NCBI GenBank assembly: GCA_029554345.1
Contig: JAKPJF010000073.1
Span: 1 to 44,124, forward strand
Source of the DNA: Spirochaetota bacterium
GTDB lineage: Bacteria > Spirochaetota > UBA4802 > JAFGJZ01
Direction: 5' to 3'
DNA: 44,124 bases
Shown: piece by piece, positions 1-6,492 of the stretch
Layout of the letters: every line of letters begins with the position of its first letter
How positions within the stretch are numbered: position 1 is the first letter of the stretch
Program-made: the position numbers and the translations under genes
The notes under the pieces: model-generated
What the model saw: only the letters and a program-made list of their open reading frames with translations
What the model was told of the DNA's origin: nothing
Databases searched by the model: none

Positions 1-102
1 ATTAAGAAAATAAATGACTATATAGATTACTATAACAATGTAAGGATTAAGAAGAAATTAGGTTGGCTTTCTCCCGTTAAATTCAGGGAGTCAATTTCAT
101 AA
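1..102 (+). CDS. IS3-family transposase, C-terminal fragment (5' end outside window)
   Basis: Frame 1 is open from the window edge to a TAA at 100-102, giving 33 residues. They contain YIDYYNNVRIKKKLGWLSPV, the highly characteristic tail of IS3-family OrfB (DDE integrase core), in which the final helix carries a Y-N-x-x-R/K-x-x-x-x-L-G-W-x-S-P-x-x-x-R-E pattern. The catalytic DDE residues would lie upstream of the window. The protein would catalyse cut-and-paste/copy-out transposition of its element. The ending matches family norms, so the 3' end looks intact. Only the tail is visible, hence no statement about activity. Confidence 0.85.
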   Translation: MKKINDYIDYYNNVRIKKKLGWLSPVKFRESIS

Positions 103-140
103 GCAAAAATATTTTTGTCCAACAAACAGGGGTCAATCCA
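1..140 (+). mobile_element. 3' end of an IS3-family insertion sequence (left part outside the window)
   Basis: The first 102 bases encode the C-terminus of an IS3-type transposase. The element appears to end a little downstream, at about 140, where bases 113-140 read like a right terminal inverted repeat: read on the minus strand it begins TGGATTGACCCCTGTTTG and runs into GGACAAAAA, the pattern of IS150/IS3-group ends. The left end lies outside the window, so completeness and target duplication cannot be judged. The junction with the host sequence after 140 carries no gene until 280. Confidence 0.75.
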
Positions 141-279
141 CCTTTGATAAAGGAGAGAGAGGTAAGACGGGAAACTGTTCATTAGAAATATTCTATTGAC
201 TCAATTGCGAAAGCTCTTCTCTATTGAAGAGGGGGTTGAGGTGATTCGAAATTTATAACTTACCAAACTGAGGCTTATC
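141..279. other. Short non-coding stretch with two small hairpins
   Basis: Between the IS end and the first complete gene I see a 5-bp stem with a three-base loop (CCTTT-GAT-AAAGG, 141-153) and a 6-bp stem (CTCTTC-TCTATT-GAAGAG, 214-231). No open frame or convincing promoter was seen. The Shine-Dalgarno GAGG for the next gene starts at 270. The GAT three-base loop recalls the larger hairpin repeats elsewhere in the window, but the sequence is not otherwise shared. Confidence 0.4.
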
Positions 280-1242
280 ATGAATAACAAAATCAAAATT
301 CACAAAATGAATGAATGCGATATCAACCAGGCGGCCGATATTTGGCAAAACTGTTATAATAAATACTCTTCAACCAATAATTTCTTTCCTTCATACTGGA
401 AAACAAATACAAGCGAAATAAAGGATTTTCTTGAACAGAAAGTCAAAGATGGAGCTGCTTTCGCTGCAGAAGCCGACGGAATACTAATCGGCTATCTTGC
501 ATTCGACGCATTTAATTTTAACGGAGAGGAATCCGTTTTCTGTCCATCTATCGGTCATGCTGTAATCGATGATTACGCGGATAAAGTCTACCTGCTTTTA
601 TATCAGGCGGCAGCCAAAGACTGGGTGAGCAAAAATATATTCAATCACATGTGGACAATTAACTATAACGATACCCGGCTGAAAAATACTCTTTATGATC
701 TTGGTTTCGGTTCATATCTAGTAGATGCGTTCGCACGCACTGATGCAAAGCTTGATGCGGTTTCATCTTATGAAATCAGAAAAGCCGCATCAAATGACGC
801 AGATATTTTATGTTCATTAGTCGAAGAATCGAGAGAATATTATGCCTCGTCTCCCCTATTTTTAAAACGCGATCCGTATTTAATTGATGATATTTCAAAA
901 ATTCTTACTAATGGAAACGTATTCATCGCTTATAACAATAACATTCCTGTCGGTTTCATAAACTTAAGCGTCTCGCATGAAAATAATTGCATCGATCTGT
1001 CTGTCAAAAACTGCGGAATGATTGATGAGATCGGCGCCTACATTAAGCCGGAACACCGCGGAAATAATCTCGGCAAAGATCTTTTAAAAAATGTTTTTAA
1101 TTACTGCACTTCAAACAACATCGAACTCATTCATGTCGATTTTGAAACGGCAAATCTTTTTGCCAATAAATTCTGGAAGAAATATTTCAGCCCGGTTCTT
1201 TTATCGGTCAGAAGAACTATCAATAAGAATATTAATGATTAA
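280..1242 (+). CDS. Tandem-GNAT acetyltransferase-like protein
   Basis: A 320-residue protein made of two GNAT-fold halves, roughly residues 8-155 and 165-315. The second half has the better acetyl-CoA motif A: EIGAYIKPEHRGNNLGKDLL, an R-G-x-x-x-G/A-type pyrophosphate loop after a beta-strand. The first half keeps the fold pattern (FAAEADGILIGYLAFDAF strand pair) but has no clear R/Q-x-x-G-x-G/A loop, so it is probably a degenerate domain that shapes the substrate site. Such two-domain GNATs acetylate small molecules or aminoglycoside-like compounds; the substrate here is unknown. The start is supported by GAGG six bases upstream. Another GNAT gene follows after 18 bases, so the two are likely co-transcribed. 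It lies beside an insertion sequence and may be accessory. Confidence 0.75.
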   Translation: MNNKIKIHKMNECDINQAADIWQNCYNKYSSTNNFFPSYWKTNTSEIKDFLEQKVKDGAAFAAEADGILIGYLAFDAFNFNGEESVFCPSIGHAVIDDYADKVYLLLYQAAAKDWVSKNIFNHMWTINYNDTRLKNTLYDLGFGSYLVDAFARTDAKLDAVSSYEIRKAASNDADILCSLVEESREYYASSPLFLKRDPYLIDDISKILTNGNVFIAYNNNIPVGFINLSVSHENNCIDLSVKNCGMIDEIGAYIKPEHRGNNLGKDLLKNVFNYCTSNNIELIHVDFETANLFANKFWKKYFSPVLLSVRRTINKNIND

Positions 1243-1260
1243 ATCAATTTAAGGTATTTC

Positions 1261-1866
1261 ATGTTCAGAAAACCCGAAAGATTAATTCTTGAGAATGAAT
1301 TTGTTAAATTGACTCCAATGACAATCGGAGATGCTGATGCTTTATTTGAAGCTGCATCAGATAATGGTGATTATATATTTCATCATATGTTTTTTGGTCC
1401 GTTTAATAATGCCCGAGAAGTTAAATCCTATATCGAAAATCAAACGTCTAATGCTGACAATATAGTATTCACTGTTTTTTCAAAGCGGCTCGGCAAAACT
1501 GTGGGAAGTTGTTCGATAATCAATATCGATTCGATGTCAGGCAATGCTGAAATCGGTAGCGTTTGGTACTCGAATGAAGCCCGCAATACAGAAATCAATT
1601 CAGCGGCAGTTTTGTTAATTCTCACATACTTATTTGAAAATTTGCATTACCGAAGAATCGCATGGAAGTGCGACAATGACAATACATCAAGCAAACATGC
1701 CGCGGAGTCTCTCGGCTTCGAATATGAAGGCACATTCAAAAAGCATTTGATGATCAAAGGTAGAAACCGCGACACAGTCTGGTTTTCAATTATTGATGAT
1801 TCATGGTCTCAAAAAAAGATTTCAATAGAAAAGCGAATTCATATAAAAACAACAGCTTCTAAATGA
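1261..1866 (+). CDS. RimJ/RimL-type GNAT acetyltransferase
   Basis: This 201-residue protein has the layout of the RimJ/RimL/YdaF branch of GNAT enzymes. It opens with RLILENEFVKLTPMTIGDAD, has a central strand GKTVGSCSIINID followed by EIGSVWYS, and ends with the family signature NTSSKHAAESLGFEYEGTFK followed by K-G-R-N-R-D-T-V-W-F-S. The acetyl-CoA loop is atypical: after the EIG-x-x-W strand it reads ARNTEINSAA instead of the usual R-G-x-G-x-A, so activity cannot be assumed. Relatives acetylate N-terminal residues of ribosomal proteins, or other amines. AAGG lies six bases before the ATG. It follows the tandem GNAT gene by 18 bases. Confidence 0.75.
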   Translation: MFRKPERLILENEFVKLTPMTIGDADALFEAASDNGDYIFHHMFFGPFNNAREVKSYIENQTSNADNIVFTVFSKRLGKTVGSCSIINIDSMSGNAEIGSVWYSNEARNTEINSAAVLLILTYLFENLHYRRIAWKCDNDNTSSKHAAESLGFEYEGTFKKHLMIKGRNRDTVWFSIIDDSWSQKKISIEKRIHIKTTASK

Positions 1867-1970
1867 CAAACCCTGCACAGCCGCTATCCGCATAAGTATA
1901 ATACCCTTAAGCTTTTCTGTTGACTTTGATTGATAATCATATATTTAAATACCCATTTTGGAGATCAAGT

Positions 1971-2549
1971 ATGACCAATCTGGAACTTGCAAAACTATAT
2001 TCATTTGATGCGTTAGACTTCGAATATAAGCAAAGACCATTCGGTTTTTTTGAAGCTAATTTCAAATATGCGGTTTTACGATTTATATATCATTACAATA
2101 ATTTCCAAAAAGAATACTCTGTAATACATGAATACTGCAAGAAAAACTTCAATAAACCAGATAATGGTGATTGGGTTGCATTTAACTGGAATAACAATCT
2201 AATGTTTGAATTTGATGCAATTTATTACAGCGCCCAGGCAATTATCAATATAAACCTGCTTAATGATGCAGTAAAAGAACTCTCGCCAAAAGAATTTAAT
2301 CTATATGAATCTTTTTGCAAAAAAGTTTTAGAAAATCATAAGAAACTACACAAAAGAATACGAGATGATGTTGTGCATTTAAATAAAACAAATCACAATT
2401 CTACAACTTACGGAACAAGCTCCAGAATATCCACAAATTCCACTCATATGATTGTTTATTACTATTTCAGCACAGATTCAATTAAAATAATAACAAGCCG
2501 AGACTCAAACAATTCAATGATAAACTTCTTTGAATCTGTTATCATTTAA
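1971..2549 (+). CDS. Hypothetical protein with a possible HEPN-type RX4H motif
   Basis: I chose the ATG at 1971 over an upstream in-frame TTG at 1920 because GGAG sits seven bases before it. The 192-residue product is mostly helical in its first 140 residues and has no signal peptide or membrane span. Residues 131-136 read R-D-D-V-V-H within a predicted helix. This matches the R-X4-6-H motif of HEPN nucleases, preceded by helices that carry many aromatic and acidic residues. Some HEPN proteins are RNases in toxin-antitoxin or abortive infection systems. The motif is short and could be fortuitous, and no antitoxin-like partner is visible next to it. The last 50 residues look like a beta-rich tail. 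Low-GC codon use resembles its neighbours. Confidence 0.55.
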   Translation: MTNLELAKLYSFDALDFEYKQRPFGFFEANFKYAVLRFIYHYNNFQKEYSVIHEYCKKNFNKPDNGDWVAFNWNNNLMFEFDAIYYSAQAIININLLNDAVKELSPKEFNLYESFCKKVLENHKKLHKRIRDDVVHLNKTNHNSTTYGTSSRISTNSTHMIVYYYFSTDSIKIITSRDSNNSMINFFESVII

Positions 2550-2837
2550 TATTGAGCTATTTCGATATAGATCATATTCAATCATCTAAAACAATAATTG
2601 ATTCTGGATTCGGAACAATAAGACTTAAAGATTACTTATATGATATCACAAATAATCTATAAATATATTTTTAACCTGACAAATATCTGTTCATTCTCCC
2701 TTTTGGTTTCAATTATTCACGAAAAGATTCAAATTCGATTGCTTTAGACTGAAAAAGCTACGTGAAAGGTACAAGCTCGAATGAAAAAGATGCAGAGAGG
2801 TATTTGAAGAGCGCAAATAGAATGAGAGAAAAAATCT
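2550..2837. other. Gene-free stretch with a possible decayed coding remnant
   Basis: No complete gene is visible. One plus-strand frame from about 2534 to 2662 is open and ends at TAA. It reads like a plausible protein tail (SYFDIDHIQSSKTIIDSG, then RLKDYLYDITNNL), but it has no start codon with a ribosome site and follows a stop at 2531. It may be a remnant of a deleted gene. The rest is AT-rich up to the repeat cluster. Confidence 0.3.
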
Positions 2838-3130
2838 TTAAAACGTCCGACGTAGTCGGACACAACTCGCGCGTCCGCAGCATCCGGCAAAGCCGGTGCG
2901 AGGAATACGCGCGACAAAAGCCAGGAGCGGGATCTCAAAGGGATGAGGGGCGGCGACTGAGCCCCTCGTCCCTTTGAATATTCTCGCATGATCCATGCGA
3001 AACTCGGATACATAAGGCGAAGCCTTATATTGTCGTCCGACACTCGGACAAATGGATATCAAAGGCGAAGCCTTTGAAGTCTGCCCGCCTCGCGGGCATC
3101 TTTGATCTTTTGCATGAGACCATGCGAAAA
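2838..3130. repeat. Composite multi-hairpin repeat, copy A (most complete)
   Basis: This is a GC-rich stretch in AT-rich surroundings, packed with perfect inverted repeats. Stems and loops seen: GTCCGAC-GTA-GTCGGAC (2845-2861); outer CGCGCGT/ACGCGCG (2868-2874/2907-2913) around GCA-(t)-CCGGC-AAA-GCCGGTGC (2880-2899, one bulged T); a 16-bp stem with loop GGCGACTGA (2936-2976); TCGCATG-ATC-CATGCGA (2984-3000); ATAAGGC-GAA-GCCTTAT (3012-3028); GTCCGA-CAC-TCGGAC (3035-3049); TCAAAGGC-GAA-GCCTTTGA (3059-3077); TGCCCGC-CTC-GCGGGCA (3082-3098); and GCATG-AGAC-CATGC (3112-3125). Bases 2873-2917 match 33738-33782 at 43 of 45 positions. Open frames across it are by-products of the palindromes. Confidence 0.85.
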
Positions 3131-3143
3131 TATGATTTTTTTA

Positions 3144-3172
3144 TTGAAAAGAAATCCTTATCATTTTAGTAT
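3144..3172 (+). promoter_or_regulatory. Candidate sigma-70 promoter for the DUF1566 gene
   Basis: TTGAAA (3144-3149) is followed after 17 bases by TAGTAT (3167-3172), about 35 bases before the ATG at 3207. It lies just after repeat copy A, so the repeat is upstream of transcription from this site. The assignment rests on pattern and spacing only. Confidence 0.45.
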
Positions 3173-3206
3173 TAAGGTGATTCGTGTATAAAACTCCGGA
3201 GGCGTC

Positions 3207-4088
3207 ATGCGTTTCAAATTTTTGATATTATTAATGTCATTTCTAATTTTTCAACCGTCGTCATCCCAGCAAAAACGCTTTATTGACAATAAGGACGACT
3301 CAATTACCGATACAAAAACAGGACTGATCTGGCTGAAAAACGCCGACTTTGCACAAAAAAGACTTTATCCGCAGGATGTTGCTCCGGTTTATTCCAAACT
3401 CAGATCTGTATCTAAAAGTCAAAATTGGAGAGTCCCTACGGCAGCCGAGTTTAATGCACTTTTGGAGGATATAGATCCCAAAAACAGAATTCAAGTACTT
3501 AGCAACGCCGGTTTTCAGAATGTGAGAGATCTTTATATTTTTGCAAACGGCGAAGCATGGAATATCACGGCAAACAGACCTCATAAATCCGAAGGAATCG
3601 GCCAAAATCTTTATTATCTCTGGCCTGTTAGGGATAATCAAGCAAATCAATCCGGTATTTCTACCGATAAAACAAAAGTTCTTCCCGACATTGGAAACAG
3701 ATTCAAATCAGAAAATGAAGGAATAATTACAGATACTCAGACAGGACTTTCATGGATAAAAGATACTTCTCATGGCGGAGAAAAAACATGGGAAGATGCA
3801 GTCGATTATGCAAATAATTTTAAAAAGTACGGCCACAATGACTGGCGTCTTCCGACCCGCAAAGATTTCCAGATGCTGTTTCAGGGAATGGACAATTCAA
3901 ACGACTGGTCAGAATTTCTTAAAAAAGCCGGGTTTGTAAATATTGGTAAATGGTATTGGACATCTACACCGTCGCTTGACTGGCCCAGCACAGCCTGCTA
4001 TTATGCCAATGTCAATTACGGCTTTATAAACGTCAATGCGAAGAAAAACAAAAACAGTGTCTGGCTGGTCAGAGGTAAATCAAAATAA
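3207..4088 (+). CDS. Exported protein with two DUF1566 (Lcl C-terminal-like) domains
   Basis: A 293-residue protein with a cleavable signal peptide (basic start, then LILLMSFLIFQ; cut probably near residue 20). Two copies of the DUF1566 fold follow, at about residues 25-145 and 170-290. Each opens with ITDT(K/Q)TGLIWLK or ITDTQTGLSWIK, continues with a W-R-(V/L)-P-T motif (NWRVPTAAEF; DWRLPTRKDF) and ends with a tryptophan-rich strand and a W-L/P-V-R close. This fold relates to C-type-lectin/FGE-like folds and is common in secreted or surface proteins, where it probably binds ligands; a catalytic role is not known. GGAGG four bases before the ATG supports the start. A second exported protein gene follows 81 bases later. 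Confidence 0.8.
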   Translation: MRFKFLILLMSFLIFQPSSSQQKRFIDNKDDSITDTKTGLIWLKNADFAQKRLYPQDVAPVYSKLRSVSKSQNWRVPTAAEFNALLEDIDPKNRIQVLSNAGFQNVRDLYIFANGEAWNITANRPHKSEGIGQNLYYLWPVRDNQANQSGISTDKTKVLPDIGNRFKSENEGIITDTQTGLSWIKDTSHGGEKTWEDAVDYANNFKKYGHNDWRLPTRKDFQMLFQGMDNSNDWSEFLKKAGFVNIGKWYWTSTPSLDWPSTACYYANVNYGFINVNAKKNKNSVWLVRGKSK

Positions 4089-4169
4089 AAGCTTTTGTTT
4101 ATTGTTAAAAAATATTTGTCTTTTTCGGCATACTGAATCACTATTGGAGAACATTGAGGCAGAGGTATT

Positions 4170-4913
4170 ATGAAAAAAATAATTGTTTTTACAGCATTCA
4201 TCGCTATAAGCTTTTCTCTAGGCGCCGTATTTAAAAACCGCGCTGATCAGTCCGGAACAAAATCCGGAAAGTATGTTCCTTCAGATTTAATAACAAAGTC
4301 GAAACTAAAAGACATGCCCGTACCACATGCACTTGAAGATTACGCTCTTTTTCAATCAATCGGGAAAGTAACAAACATTGTAATCGGAGACTTCAAATCC
4401 GGCGAAAATAAAATCACTTTGATTACCGATAATAACGCTGATGGCGTAGTTGATGCAGTAAGTACTTGGGATTACGAACAGAAAAAATTCAGTGAAATCC
4501 CGAAACCTTCAGAGCATATTTCAAAAGAAAAATTTCTACAGATGAAAAAGGACATTTTCGCAGGCGCTTCAGACTCAGGTCTTAGATCCAATCCTGAAGG
4601 AATTCATTTTCTCAAGAAAGTAATGGAAGAGCGCGCGACACGCATGGTGAAAGTATCAAAACACAACAGAGGATACAGAATAGCAGTTACGGATGCCGAT
4701 GACACTCGCAAAAACCGCCTCGTATTTTCGTATTCAGATAACGGAATACTCGGCAAAGATGCGGCATTTGAAGTTCACTACAGAATTGTCGGAGAATATA
4801 ATCTAATTCCGGTTATTAAAACCGGTGTCTTCTGCAAAAACAGTGTTGATCCATACGTAATAGAAGTAATAGAAGAAATTAAAAAAATCATATCCGACAA
4901 TTACAAAGAATAA
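4170..4913 (+). CDS. Exported protein of unknown function with a DxNxDGxxD calcium-type loop
   Basis: I do not recognise the family. The 247-residue product has an N-terminal signal peptide or anchor (MKKIIVFTAFIAISFSLGAV). Around residues 90-100 it has D-N-N-A-D-G-V-V-D-A-V-S, the shape of an EF-hand/dockerin-like calcium loop, here between beta-strands as in bacterial VCBS- or FG-GAP-like repeats. A basic, charged middle (about residues 115-165) follows, and the C-terminal half is soluble. AGAGG precedes the ATG by four bases. Its position after the DUF1566 gene suggests a shared transcript or shared location in the periplasm or at the surface. It converges with the MYG1 gene on the other strand, with three bases between the stops. 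Confidence 0.6.
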   Translation: MKKIIVFTAFIAISFSLGAVFKNRADQSGTKSGKYVPSDLITKSKLKDMPVPHALEDYALFQSIGKVTNIVIGDFKSGENKITLITDNNADGVVDAVSTWDYEQKKFSEIPKPSEHISKEKFLQMKKDIFAGASDSGLRSNPEGIHFLKKVMEERATRMVKVSKHNRGYRIAVTDADDTRKNRLVFSYSDNGILGKDAAFEVHYRIVGEYNLIPVIKTGVFCKNSVDPYVIEVIEEIKKIISDNYKE

Positions 4914-4916
4914 AAC

Positions 4917-5774
4917 TCATTCCATGGCGGATTTTTCCGCCATGGCTACAGCTCCTTCAAGGGTTAGAGCTCCTGCTATAAATAAAGCCGGATGACAGAA
5001 AAGTGCATCAGAAATTCCGCATACTGAAGCAAGTTCGGATTCTCTTAGGCCTGCCCATTTTTCCGGAAACTTCTTCTTTACATCAAACGATTCATCCTCT
5101 ACCGGAACCGCTCTTACACGGTACGACGGATTATTTTTATCCGGGAAAATCACATATAAAAAATCAGTTTCTTCTGAAACTATTTTCTGCCATGGACAGA
5201 AAACCGGAAGCACTAGATATTTTCTGCCGGCATATTCTTTAACTGCACTACGGACAATTTCTTCAGCTTCAAGAACCGATTTAGCCTTAGCTATTTCATT
5301 CTTTATTACCTGACCGGCAAAATCAATTATAGATAAAAATTTCTCATCTGTCTCTTCTTCATTCCACGGTGAATTAAACGAGTCAAAAACATCTGCTGCC
5401 GAATATATTTTTCTCGCTTCCGGTGAAACAACACCGCAGTCCAGTGCATCTATAGTCTGAATCAGTTTCTGGTCGACATAGTTCCATACAAAATCATTTC
5501 CGGCGATTTGTTTTCCGAAATGTTTCCACATCAGTCCGCACGCGGCATATGGAACTCCGTTTGCTCTTTCCCCCGCTCCGCCTGTCATGTGATGATCGAA
5601 ATCATTCGTCGCCGGATCATTCTTTCCTCCGACATCAACACGCATATCGGCATTAGAAAGTTCAAGCCCGTCTCTTGTCCTTATTATACTGCAAGAAGGA
5701 TATATCATACGCGCTATAGCGCAGGCAAAAACATCATCCGCATGAAATTTCCCATTGTGAACGGCAATCTTCAT
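4917..5774 (-). CDS. MYG1-family (UPF0160) metal-dependent hydrolase
   Basis: The ATG at 5774 is chosen because GAGG lies five bases upstream and the family normally starts M-K-I-A-V-H-N-G-K-F-H-A-D-D. The longer frame to 5816 would overlap rsmE. The 285-residue protein has the family's N-terminal metal site: H-A-D-D at residues 11-14, D47 in the RVDVGG strand, and N-D-F-D-H-H at 57-62. MYG1 proteins resemble DHH phosphoesterases and are described as 3'-5' exonucleases in eukaryotes. The bacterial role is not established. It starts 8 bases after the rsmE stop, in the glgP-rsmE-MYG1 set. Length and motifs look complete, with an Ala-rich C-terminus partly encoded by a palindrome. Confidence 0.85.
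   Translation of the reverse strand: MKIAVHNGKFHADDVFACAIARMIYPSCSIIRTRDGLELSNADMRVDVGGKNDPATNDFDHHMTGGAGERANGVPYAACGLMWKHFGKQIAGNDFVWNYVDQKLIQTIDALDCGVVSPEARKIYSAADVFDSFNSPWNEEETDEKFLSIIDFAGQVIKNEIAKAKSVLEAEEIVRSAVKEYAGRKYLVLPVFCPWQKIVSEETDFLYVIFPDKNNPSYRVRAVPVEDESFDVKKKFPEKWAGLRESELASVCGISDALFCHPALFIAGALTLEGAVAMAEKSAME
4922..4945. terminator. 10-bp perfect palindrome between convergent genes
   Basis: CCATGGCGGA-TTTT-TCCGCCATGG forms a 10-bp stem with a four-base loop. It lies just inside the 3' end of the minus-strand MYG1 gene and directly after the plus-strand gene ending at 4913. On the minus strand it is followed by AATGAGTTTTATTC, a weak U-tract. It could terminate transcripts from either side. 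The palindrome also encodes the last residues of the MYG1 protein (MAEKSAME). Confidence 0.5.
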
Positions 5775-5781
5775 TAGTACC

Positions 5782-6489
5782 TCAGCTGAATTTTGACAGA
5801 ACTGCTGCAACGGCATTTTCTGTTCGGAGAATTCTCTCTCCCATCGAATAACAATCGAAACCGATACCTTTCAACAGGTCAATTTCATATTGAATGAAAC
5901 CGCCGTCAGGACCTATAATAATTACACTTTTTCCGCATACGGATTTCGGGAAAGGAAGGGCTGAATACGGATGACAAAGAATCTTATTTTTATCTGCAGA
6001 AATTAAAGGAAGTATATCCTCCGCGAAAGGTTTGAAAAGCTTATGGACTTTTACTTCAGGAAAAACAGTATCGCGGCACTGCTCAAGTGCAAGAAGCGAT
6101 GTTTCAAAAATACCTTCATCTGATATTACAGGAGAATGAAAATAACTTTTATCAACTCTGTAACTGCGGATTATATGAATTTCTTTGACTCCCATGGATA
6201 CGGCGTAATACAAAGCTCTTTTCATAGACTTCGGCCTGCAAAGAGCAAGAACCAGAGTAATATCAAGAGAAGGCGGAGGATCATCATTCAGGCAAAAAGA
6301 AATCTCTGCAAAATTATCACCCATTGAAAGCACTTCAGCAATCCCGCTCTTTCCATTTCTTAAGCCGACCTTAAGAGAATCTCCCTCGCCGTTTTTCAGT
6401 ATTTCTTTCATATGCAGAAAACGCCGCCCTTTTATCAGCGCGGCGTTTTCGGAAACAAGATCGTCTTCAAACAAAAGAAGCTGGTTCAT
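5782..6489 (-). CDS. rsmE: 16S rRNA (uracil1498-N3)-methyltransferase RsmE
   Basis: A 235-residue SPOUT-class methyltransferase that would methylate N3 of U1498 in 16S rRNA using S-adenosylmethionine. The C-terminal knot signature is clear: IIGPDGGFIQYEIDLLK, then MGERILRTENAVAAVLSKF. The middle has LVLALCRPKSMKRALYYAVS and the conserved (I/V)HIIRS strand, and the N-terminus has the PUA-like RRFLHMKEILKNGEGD segment. Length is normal for the family. It begins three bases after the glgP stop and is followed by MYG1, so it is probably co-transcribed. No strong ribosome site precedes it, suggesting translation coupled to glgP. Confidence 0.92.
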   Translation of the reverse strand: MNQLLLFEDDLVSENAALIKGRRFLHMKEILKNGEGDSLKVGLRNGKSGIAEVLSMGDNFAEISFCLNDDPPPSLDITLVLALCRPKSMKRALYYAVSMGVKEIHIIRSYRVDKSYFHSPVISDEGIFETSLLALEQCRDTVFPEVKVHKLFKPFAEDILPLISADKNKILCHPYSALPFPKSVCGKSVIIIGPDGGFIQYEIDLLKGIGFDCYSMGERILRTENAVAAVLSKFS

Positions 6490-6492
6490 CGA

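Noticed and set aside
2534-2662. Plus-strand frame after the HEPN-like gene
   Set aside because: It has no start codon with a site and is too short. It is kept only as a possible remnant in the gap description.
2744-3062. Several open frames on both strands over repeat copy A
   Set aside because: They are produced by the palindromic GC-rich modules, overlap one another on both strands, have no ribosome sites and no coherent protein pattern.
2838-3130. CRISPR array interpretation of the repeated hairpins
   Set aside because: The hairpins differ in sequence and spacing. There are no equal-length spacers and no cas genes.
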